Source of the DNA: Amphiura filiformis
Lineage: Eukaryota; Echinodermata; Ophiuroidea; Amphilepidida; Amphiuridae
NCBI RefSeq assembly: GCF_039555335.1
Contig: NC_092640.1
Span: forward strand, 36,698,784 to 36,762,783
DNA length: 64,000 bases
Direction of reading: 5' to 3'
Shown here: positions 56,334-64,000 of the stretch, one piece after another
How positions within the stretch are numbered: the stretch's first letter is position 1
How the letters are laid out: every line of letters begins with the position of its first letter
Program-made: the position numbers and the translations under genes
The notes under the pieces: generated by a model
Seen by the model: only the letters and a program-made list of their open reading frames with translations
The model's database searches: none
Told to the model about the DNA's origin: nothing

Positions 56334-57417
56334 TTATGAATGCTACTGATGATCCAATTACGTTGTATCCCCGCACCAAGTTGGGTACATTTTCTCGTGT
56401 TCTTCCAAAACTTGTAACTCCATTTTCATCAGTAACATGTGAAAAGGTCAATAGTGTAAATACGTCTTCTAAAGAAAGTAATAAAATTGATCAAATGAAA
56501 AATAATATGGAGTCTAAAGATACTGTTAATCCACAAGTGCAAGAAGTTATGTCTAAAGTGAAACTAAATGAAAGTCATTTGTCAAAAAATGAAATGTCTG
56601 AAATTACAGGTTTGATATCAGATTATGTTGACATTTTCCAAGTAGATGGTGGGCCACTTGGTAATTATTCAGGAATCAAACATGAAATTCATACCGATAG
56701 TCCCCCAGTTCGTTACCGGCCGTATAGACATGCACCTCATGTTCAAGCAGAAGTTCGAAGGCAAGTTGATGTAATGTTAGACCAGGGAGTTATTCGTGAA
56801 TCAACTAGCCCTTGGAGTTTTCCCGTGTGCATGATACCTAAACCAGGGACAAATACTTCGCGTTTTTGTATCGATTTTAGGAAATTGAATAGTTTAGAGC
56901 CGCGTCAGAATTGGCCGATTGCTCATATACATGACGCTCTAGACAGTTTGGGGTCTAACGAACCAAAATACTTTACAACTTTGGACTTAGCCTCTGGCTA
57001 CTGGCAAATAGGCCTTGAGGAGCAATCTAAGCCAAAACCGCATTTATCACCCAAGACGGTCTGTATGAATTCAATGTTATGCCATTTGGCCTCCATAATG
57101 CTCCGGCAACCTTCCAGCGAGCGATGCAAGAAGTATTGCGTGGGTTAAATTGGAAATTTGTATTCTGTTATTTAGACGATGTAATTATCTTTAGTAGAAG
57201 TTTTGAAGAACATTTGGATCATTTAAAACAAGTATTTGATAAACTAAGAGAAGCAGGATTAAAGTTACAACCCAAGAAATGCACTTTTGGACAAACTGAA
57301 GTCAAGTATTTAGGGCACATCGTTAGCAAAGATGGCATAGCTACAGATCCCGCCAAGCTGCAAATTGTTAAGGATTATCCTACTCCAACCAAAGTTTCTG
57401 AAGTTCGTTCTTTTTAG
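56330..57417 (+). CDS. gypsy reverse transcriptase, two frame breaks
   Basis: RT domain: 'VDVMLDQGVIRESTSPWSFP', 'RFCIDFRKLNSL', 'FTTLDLASGYWQIGLEE' with its catalytic Asp, then after a shift at the A4 run 57,034–57,037 'MPFGLHNAPATFQRAM' and the catalytic YLDD (57,169–57,180). 'KYLGHIVSKDG' follows. The frame ends at T5 57,411–57,415, again one base short of continuing into the connection domain. Confidence 0.85.
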
Positions 57418-57422
57418 GTTTT

Positions 57423-58445
57423 GTGGGGTATTATCGCAGATATATCAAAGATTTCTGTAAAATTGCTGACCCACTCACAAATTTAACCAGAAAGAATATT
57501 CCTTTTCGTTGGGATGCAAAATGCATTGAAGCATTTGAAACGTTGAAACAAAAACTGCTGGAGCCTCCAATTCTGGCCTATCCAAGATTTGATGGTACTG
57601 AATTCATTCTTCAAACTGATGCCTGTTATACAGGGCTAGGTTATATATTGGCCCAGAAACAAGATGACAAAGAAAGAGTTATTTCATACGGTGGTCGAGC
57701 ATTACATGATTCAGAGCGCAATTATACCACCACTGAGTTAGAGGCTTTAGCAGTAGTCGAAGGCGTGAAGAAATATGCGCCATATCTTCAGCATACTGTC
57801 AATTTCGTCGTGGTCACAGACCATTGTGCCCTAAAATGGCTATTTTCGAATAAACCATCCGGGGGACGCCTAGCTCGATGGGCCCTTAAACTTCAGTCTT
57901 ACAATTTTGAAGTTGTGCATATTCGCGGACGTAACAATACCAATGCAGACGCTCTTAGCAGACTTAATTATGCAAATTTAGACAATTGTGCTTGCTGTTC
58001 TCATAGTCATTCCCCTGAATCCTTACAGACCGAGTGGGAAAAGTCTGATTTTGATGATATGGCAGATGACGTTTTGCAAGTACCGCAAAACCCTCAAGTT
58101 CATCCTCAAGTTGATGCCATAAGAAATTTGCACTACAAGCACGGTAAACGGATGAAGATTGACGATGAAACAGCAGCACAAAAGGCCCCCTCCATTCCCA
58201 GTGATATAGATTTGGGGAAATTCAAAGAGGCATTGTTGACGGATGGGTTTGCTAGTTCAATGTTGGCTTATTTAGATCATGATGAGTTGCCTAAAGATGC
58301 ATCAAAGGCTAGAGATATTGTTCTACAGTCAGAACAATATTTTGTTCTGGGTGGTTTGTTATATCATATATGGCACACCCCGGCAAGACGACATTTACCG
58401 GAAAGAAATGTCGTACGTCTTTATGTTCCTATCATTATTTATTGA
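57423..58445 (+). CDS. gypsy RT connection and RNase H
   Basis: It starts at the 'GYYRRYIKDF' block. RNase H follows with 'LQTDACYTGLGYIL' (first Asp), 'TTTELEALAVVEGV' (Glu), 'VVTDHCALKWLF' (Asp) and 'NTNADALSRL' (last Asp). An integrase N-terminal linker begins before the frame is lost at about 58,440. Confidence 0.88.
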   Translation: MGYYRRYIKDFCKIADPLTNLTRKNIPFRWDAKCIEAFETLKQKLLEPPILAYPRFDGTEFILQTDACYTGLGYILAQKQDDKERVISYGGRALHDSERNYTTTELEALAVVEGVKKYAPYLQHTVNFVVVTDHCALKWLFSNKPSGGRLARWALKLQSYNFEVVHIRGRNNTNADALSRLNYANLDNCACCSHSHSPESLQTEWEKSDFDDMADDVLQVPQNPQVHPQVDAIRNLHYKHGKRMKIDDETAAQKAPSIPSDIDLGKFKEALLTDGFASSMLAYLDHDELPKDASKARDIVLQSEQYFVLGGLLYHIWHTPARRHLPERNVVRLYVPIIIY

Positions 58446-59512
58446 TACAATTTTGAATAATTGTCACGATCATGTACTTGCCGCTCATTTTGGTTTCCAA
58501 CGAACTTATGATCGAATCCGTCAGCGTTATTTTTGGAAGGGCATGTACCGAGATATAGACAATTGGGTTAGGTCATGTATTTCTTGTTCACAACGGAAAA
58601 CTCATAGACACAAAGTTTTGGCACCCTTGGTCAGTCCCCGGGAGCATTTGAACGGGTTAGTGTAGATGTGCTAGGACCATTGCCAATTACTGTATCGGGA
58701 AACCGTTATGTTTTATGTTTCACAGACCATTGCACAAGATGGCCTATCTTAGTTCCATTAAAAGAAGCCGATGCATCTACAGTGGCTAGAGTTTTCTTTG
58801 ACTATGTAATTTGTGAACATGGCTGCCCAAATTCCTTATTAAGTGACAGAGGGACAAACTTTCTCAGCAAAGTGGTACTTGAAGTATGTCGCATTATGCG
58901 CACCCAGAAACTAAATACTAGTTCATATCACCCACAATGCAATGCAATTCAAGAAAGGTACAATGTAGTGATATTAGATACTATTTCACATTATGTAAAT
59001 CAATTTCATAATGACTGGGATAGATACTTATCAGCGATACAATTTGCATATCGTACCACTCCTGCAACAAATTCTGTTGGTTTTAGTCCCTTCTTCCTAT
59101 TGTATGGCAGGGAAGCAAGACTTCCCATTGACGTTACTTTGCTGAAAGAATGTCAATATCCTGAAAAGACATTAAGAGATCATATACATGTTCTCATTAG
59201 CAAATTAGAGGTATTCAGAGCAGTTTCCAAATCTCATGCCGAAGAAATATGAAAGATCGGTATTTCTGGTTTAAGGGCCCATGATGAACGTTCACATGAA
59301 GTTGAATATCAGATAGGGGATACTGTTTGGTTATATATCCCAGCTTTGCAAAAAGGTCTCTCCCGCAAATTGATGAAGTTTTGGTCTGGTCCTTACTTGT
59401 TAGTTGAGAAAACGGGTCCCGTTAATTTTCGAGTCAGAAACTTGGAAAACAACAAGTTAAGCAGTACGCCGATTCACGTGAATCGAATGAAATATGCGTA
59501 CGATAGGTATTA
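58446..59512 (+). CDS. gypsy integrase, breaks at 58,647 and 59,250
   Basis: HHCC finger at about 58,460–58,615 (H…H…CISC). The DDE core follows: the first Asp sits just before 'VLGPLPITV' (58,668 on), the second in 'LLSDRGTNFL', and the Glu in 'IQERYN'. The usual 'NG.VERFN' is altered to NAIQERYN, so activity is doubtful. The frame changes at T3 58,647–58,649 (one base short). An in-frame TGA at 59,250–59,252 is followed by the GPY/F module (…KFWSGPYLLVEK…) to 59,512. Confidence 0.82.
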
Positions 59513-59862
59513 GGCCAAGCAACCAAGATCTTCCCTTAGACCAAAATCAAAGAGATGAAGTACCAGGTCTAATACCGGATGACTGTCCTGAGGATTCATT
59601 TGAACCTCTCTTAGCAACTCAGGAAGCACACAAGACAGTTATCCCCATTATTCCAGGTCTTCCCGCGGTTCAGGAACCTGCTCTGGAATACAAAGTTGAA
59701 CAAATTGTGAGAGGACGTTACCGAAACAAACGTCTTGAATATCTGATCAAATGGAAAAATTTTCCTCACTCCAGAAATACTTGGGAACCTGAGTGTAATT
59801 TAAATGCTGCTGCGTTAAACTTTCTCAAGGAAAATCCTGTCAAAATTACAGGTAAAATGTAA
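59494..59862 (+). CDS. gypsy integrase C-terminal chromodomain
   Basis: 122 codons. The last ~50 residues are a chromodomain: 'YKVEQIVRGRYRNKRLEYLI', 'KWKNF' and 'NTWEPECNL', with two aromatic-cage-type positions in place. In chromoviruses this module binds methylated histone H3 and directs integration to heterochromatin. The frame is offset from the GPY/F module at about 59,505–59,512. Confidence 0.88.
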   Translation: MRTIGIRPSNQDLPLDQNQRDEVPGLIPDDCPEDSFEPLLATQEAHKTVIPIIPGLPAVQEPALEYKVEQIVRGRYRNKRLEYLIKWKNFPHSRNTWEPECNLNAAALNFLKENPVKITGKM

Positions 59863-61713
59863 ACTGGAGTAAGAGACAAATTAATTACGAGTCAATTTTG
59901 TTACTTGATACTAAAAGAGAAGAAGTGTAAAAATGTAATGTTGGTTAATATTTGAAGTGAAAAATGTAAATTGACTTTACATGAAAAAATTCATGTTTAT
60001 CATGTCTGTTACATTATTATTGACATTGAGAAAATATAGTCATAAAATGTAAAAAAAAAAAACTGTATCATGTTTAAACAAAATATGAGAATGTATATCT
60101 TTAAATAGCCAACATGAATGAAATCTCGTAACTTATAAAGAAATGACCTATATTGCCGTTTGTGACAAAATATTGTATATTTAATTAGTTTATCACATGT
60201 TTGAACATGTTTAATGTGACAATGAATTGTTGTCTATGGTGGCAAAATAATGACTATTGTCTTGCATGACAATATTGAATTTGTTTTTCAAAGACACAAA
60301 ATAATTGAATACTGTGTAATGGTGTCAGGAGTTCATTTGTGTTTGTGCAATGTCAAATCCATCCTAGGTAGGATTGTGATCTCGATATTGTAACTAGCGA
60401 ACAATTGGTCGAGTTAACTTGAGTCGACGCAAGTTGTCTTTTATACCAAATGTTTGTTGGTTTACACTATCAGATTCACCATTGCATGTTCCGAATAACT
60501 TTTGTGACTGAAAAGTTAACTCAAATAATTTTGAGTTACGGAAGGTGTAACATAGGCCTATGTGTTAATGAAATGGTTATAATTTCTATTGAATGTATAT
60601 AGAGGGCCTATGCCTTAATTTTTTTGAAATGAAATTGTATGAGTATTTTGATTGAAATGTGTGTAAAATGATTGAATCGTCAAATTATATAAATAGACGA
60701 AAATATGTGTACAATTAACAATGTGTTAATTTTGATATACTGAGTCTTTATCTGTTAAAAGTAGCATGTGATACAAAATTGTTGAACAATGTGAAAAGTC
60801 GGATATGAAGTTATATTTGGTGTTTAATATTCTGTGTGGATGAATAGGTGTTATTTGTTATTATATGGTATAGATGTGGTTAAATAATCTGTGTGATACG
60901 TGTTAAATTTCCATAATGTATTATTACACGTAGGAGCACTTAAGTTAAATATACCTAAGGGGTTTTAAGCGTATGTTGTGTACTTTGTGTTATTTTTTTG
61001 CTAGTTTGCCATAATTGTCCTAAGTGTTTGTGTTGTCACTCAAGTCTCTCTATGTTTGGTGTACATTGTTAAATTTAAAAGAAAAGCAATGAAAAAAGAA
61101 AAATTATCCTGATTGTACAATGGTTGAAAAAAATCATTGTCTTCAAGTTCTTGGAAATAATATATCAGAGTATTGTGTTTAAAAGATAATTTGGTATAAA
61201 ATTGGGAATGTACAATATTAATAGGCCAAACAAATTGTACACGTTTATCTGCATGTAATCAGTTGTTAAAAGATGTATGTGCTAACCATTTGTTTTTTCC
61301 CTTCGCAATTAGGCCATTTTAACACCGACATTTGGTGCGTGCACGTGCTGAGTTTCAAGCTTGGACATCGCGCGGTCCTTGATGAAACTCTAACGCTAAT
61401 CTAAAATTATTCGGAGGGAACGCAGACATACCAAGTTATCTACATAAATCTTCTAGCGTGGAGAGCTACTTCAAGTTCAACTTTAAAAAAAAAATCATTG
61501 TCTTCAAGTTCTACGTGGCTTCAGATGTATTTTATTGTATCATTTATATGTGTCGTATGTATTTGGTTAAAAGAATATGACTTGTATGACTTCCATCTTG
61601 ATATTATGTGTCAATGATGCATGGTCTATAAATAAGTCGGATTCAGTTTTGTTAAAAAATGGCATTTTATTAGCAATTATTGTATGTTCTTAAATTGCCA
61701 GGAGTCAATTATT
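59863..61713 (+). other. gypsy non-coding tail (1.85 kb)
   Basis: AT-rich, with no frame of note and no envelope. A 23-base direct repeat (AAAAATCATTGTCTTCAAGT…) occurs at 61,129 and 61,490. Function unknown. Confidence 0.6.
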
Positions 61714-61727
61714 TAAGGGGGAGCGTA
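61714..61727 (+). other. polypurine tract
   Basis: TAAGGGGGAGCGTA directly precedes the 3' LTR, the usual plus-strand primer site. Confidence 0.75.
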
Positions 61728-62247
61728 TGTTGTGACGATAATTCAGTCAATAATTGATTATTGATCATAGGGCAGAAAGTCATGAATAACCATTCATCAA
61801 GTGAACGTTTTTATATTCGATTCTGTGCATCAATTGCACTGAGTGAAGCAAGGATTTGTTTCTCCGTTAATAAATTCGTCACTCCTTGCTAGCCCTGCGA
61901 CTGATGCACATCTACTCAACTTTGGTTCACGATGGATAGTTAGACTGGTAACATGATGACGATTCTAATGTCATCATGTCTTGCACGTGTTTCATATTAA
62001 ATTATACTACTTATGTGATGTAACTCTGGTAAGGTTTTATATTAATTCATACATACATATTATTTTGATCAGTTTATCTGATAATGTAAATTCCTAATAA
62101 ATTCTATGATACGTAATTTCTGTTTCATCTTGTTCATTTAGAGATTGTCATTCCCGTTTCCGTTCATTCCCTCATCCCTTGGGACTCCAAATCTGGTACC
62201 CCGCTCTTCCTTCCCATGACTAATTTCCCAAAATAAAATTCATAATA
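61728..62247 (+). repeat. 3' LTR of the chromodomain gypsy element
   Basis: Same length as the 5' LTR. By eye it differs at about three bases (two in TATATTCG against TATATCCA near 61,813, and one in GCACTG against GCATTG). Its last 57 bases are copied again at 63,345. Confidence 0.9.
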
Positions 62248-62262
62248 TAATGTAAATCTTAC

Positions 62263-62339
62263 CTATATCTCCCAGGACTATGTAAACCAGTAAGGATGGC
62301 CGAATCTACACCCTCCGGCCTGTAGGCACTGCACCATAC
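62263..62339 (-). CDS. second M13 peptidase: penultimate exon (inverted paralog)
   Basis: 77 bases, phases as in exon 20 of the plus-strand gene, acceptor tttaag, donor gtaaga. It encodes [20 protein letters not shown] then SPGRYR, closer to the family consensus than the plus-strand copy (SPMRYR). Confidence 0.88.
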
Positions 62340-62480
62340 CTTAAAATAAGTATATCAGTGAGAGATGTGTTAGTAAAATGTTTTACTCGTCATTCAGAAT
62401 GGAACACGACCTAAGTTTAGTTGAATTTGATTGAATTGCAGATTTTACAGGTTTATTGAACGTTAACGCAAGATAAACAT

Positions 62481-63344
62481 AATAATTGTTTTAATTTAAA
62501 AAGCACTGATGCGTCAAATCTTTAGAATAGTCGAAATTCTAGAATTCTGATGGGTGTCAGAATTCTGGAATTCAAAAAGTTGAAATAATTTTGTAACGTC
62601 GGGTTCATTCTATTTTCTTAATCAAAGTTTAAAGCGATATTCTTGTAGGGGAAAACCGATTTAGTTGCATAAAATGTCAGAGGCGCACTGTCAAGCTACC
62701 GTTCGGGTTCAGTGCGCCCTATGGCAGCCATATTAGTAACTAGGGTGGCAGGAGGGTGGGGTGGCAGTGGGGGCCTTCTCAGCAATCAGGTGTCCCCTAT
62801 TGCAGTACGGAACATTAACACCGGGATTAAAATAGTGGTATGAGAACCACATAAAAGTGTACAACTATGTACAGTAGGGTGGGGGCGGGGAAAATATATT
62901 ATTACACCCAGACAAAAGATAAAACAGATACAATCACTCTTCACTTCACACCCCTTGAATACACATGCACCCCGACACATACCAACTTCTCTAACCCCCA
63001 ACAACCACAGAACAGAGCTCCAAATATACACCTAACACACACCTTGCACACACCTGTCTGCACACAAACACAAAACTTTGCAACACACCCCACGACATAC
63101 CTGACACACATATAGGTCCATTAACCCTAAACGAGGGCTAATGGACTAACATAGGTCAAAGCTCAACCAACCAAAGATGTGGGACACGAAAATTGTAACC
63201 GAAGGTTGGTGAAAATTTATTTTTTAACACACAATCTGTTCATTTTTTACCTGAAAATATACAGTAAGTCAAAAAATTAAGGTACCAGTTGTGTTCACCT
63301 CCTGTATAATCCTAAGCCAGAGGATGATTTAAGCACTTCCCAGC
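62481..63344. other. intron/intergenic spacer with AC-rich stretch
   Basis: No exon recognised. 62,900–63,115 has a strongly C/A-rich plus strand (many CACA). 63,116–63,146 is a hairpin (GTCCATTAACCCT…AGGGCTAATGGAC). The sequence from about 63,262 ('AAGTCAAAAAATTAAGGTACC') looks like a dispersed repeat. Confidence 0.5.
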
Positions 63345-63509
63345 ATCTGGTACCCCGCTCTTCCTTCCCATGACTAATTTCCCAAAATAAAATTCATAAT
63401 ATAATGTAAATCTTACCTATATCTCCCAGGACTATGTAAACCAGTAAGGATGGCCGAATCTACACCCTCCGGCCTGTAGGCACTGCACCATACCTTAAAA
63501 TAAGTATAT
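63345..63509. repeat. exact 165-bp duplicate of 62,191–62,355
   Basis: Identical base for base by reading. It holds the last 57 bases of the gypsy LTR, the junction, the whole penultimate exon and 16 bases of upstream intron, 1,154 bases downstream of the first copy. Confidence 0.95.
63417..63493 (-). CDS. duplicate of the penultimate M13 exon
   Basis: Identical to 62,263–62,339, with donor and acceptor dinucleotides. As the LTR tail is copied with it, it arose after the gypsy insertion. Because it lies upstream of the first copy on the minus strand, both could in principle be spliced in; the exon is 77 bases, so including both would shift the frame. Confidence 0.7.
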
Positions 63510-63641
63510 AGTATGGTCGTTGGACATTTTGACCCGGAAAAAATTGGTACAAAGCTGATTTTTGCACCAGACAAGCAGAATACATCATAAAACATCATAT
63601 CCAAAATCCGAAAAAATCCTCCTTGGGGAATTTGTTTTATC

Positions 63642-64000
63642 CAAGATGGCCGCCAAAATGGCTGCCACAACATATAATTAGCTGTATCTTAGCTTCTAAA
63701 GCAGATATAATGATGATTTTAGTGTCTTTGAATAGGTTTAAGAGGTCAGAGAATTCAAATTTGTACAAATCTAACACACTGATGTCTTCAATCACACTGA
63801 AATTCAAGATGGCCGCCAAAATGGCCGCCACAACATATAATTAGCTGTATCTTAGCTTCTAAAGAAGATATGATGATGATTTTAGTGTCTTTGAATAGGT
63901 TTAAGAGGTCAGAGAATTCAAATTTGTACAAATCTAACACACTGATGTCTTCAATTACACTAAAATCCAAGATGGCCGCCAAAATGGCCGCCACCACATA
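63642..64000. repeat. 163-bp satellite, runs off the window
   Basis: Units start with CAAGATGGCCGCCAAAATGG at 63,642, 63,805 and 63,968 (period exactly 163). The two full units differ at few bases. Open frames on both strands within it are by-products. Confidence 0.93.

Larger units (their letters stand above)
53371..62247 (+). mobile_element. chromodomain Ty3/gypsy element, 8.9 kb
   Basis: A full-length structure: 520-bp LTRs, gag with a CCHC knuckle, protease, RT, RNase H, integrase (HHCC and DDE core), C-terminal chromodomain, long non-coding tail, purine tract. The target duplication is TAAT (ATAAT is also possible) when compared with the homologous empty site at 41,302–41,318. The LTRs differ at about three positions by eye, so insertion was recent. 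Pol is nevertheless broken at several points, four of which look like single-base homopolymer losses and two of which are in-frame stops. No envelope-like frame. It sits in the last intron of the minus-strand peptidase copy. Confidence 0.92.
51960..62480 (-). repeat. inverted duplication, right arm, split by a gypsy element
   Basis: Reverse-oriented homologue of 41,065–42,580: 3' flank (51,960–52,061), last exon, last intron (52,168–53,370 and 62,248–62,262), penultimate exon and part of the intron before it. The 8.9-kb gypsy element sits in the last intron. Divergence from the left arm looks like roughly one base in ten in the intron, by eye. Confidence 0.9.

Noticed and set aside
62867-63115. 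82-codon Thr/His/Pro-rich frame
   Set aside because: It is a product of the AC-rich stretch; no homology or start context.
63413-63673. 86-codon minus-strand frame ending in [10 protein letters not shown]…
   Set aside because: Only its last 26 residues (the duplicated exon) are real; the rest is intron and satellite read through.

Overview
This is a window of an AT-rich animal nuclear genome. The evidence is a host gene split into many short exons by GT–AG introns, a dense mix of LINE, LTR and DNA-transposon copies, tRNA-derived SINEs, and simple repeats. The frequent taggccta-type words, the repeat style and the gene type suggest a marine deuterostome, perhaps an echinoderm. That placement is an impression, not a test.

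Layout. 1–7,200 holds no recognisable gene. It contains tRNA-like SINE pieces, an ATTT/ATTC microsatellite, a two-type tandem repeat, a 140-bp hAT-like MITE and a composite repeat of TIR-bearing units. 7,190–12,830 is a near full-length L1/Tx1-like LINE on the minus strand (ORF1 with three CCHC knuckles; ORF2 with endonuclease and reverse transcriptase). 12,840–17,350 is intergenic with foldback and G-rich elements. 17,353–42,486 is one host gene on the plus strand, a neprilysin/ECE-like M13 zinc metallopeptidase in 21 recognisable exons. One internal segment of about 50 residues is absent and one splice acceptor cannot be found. 43,282–43,765 is a long foldback element. 43,929–49,667 is a three-level nest: a mariner-like element, interrupted by a second TA-flanked DNA transposon, interrupted by an internally deleted 412-like Ty3/gypsy element with a 600-codon open frame. 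51,362–51,888 is a piggyBac-type (TTAA) MITE. From about 51,960 the last intron and last two exons of an M13 peptidase reappear in inverted orientation, so a second paralog (or partial copy) lies tail-to-tail on the minus strand. Its last intron carries an 8.9-kb chromodomain Ty3/gypsy element (53,371–62,247) with nearly identical LTRs. The junction between that LTR and the exon is duplicated exactly at 63,345–63,509. A 163-bp satellite starts at 63,642 and runs off the window.

A recurring technical signal: most breaks in otherwise convincing reading frames (host exon 5, LINE ORF1 and ORF2, gypsy pol) sit at a homopolymer that appears one base short. This looks like a consensus error of the assembly more than biological decay, so several 'broken' genes may be intact in the animal. 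The missing host exon, the missing acceptor and two in-frame stops in the gypsy element are not explained this way. No wholly new gene system was identified. The most unusual items are the inverted paralog pair with its re-duplicated LTR/exon junction, the three-level transposon nest, and a possible -1 frameshift site at the end of the gypsy gag.
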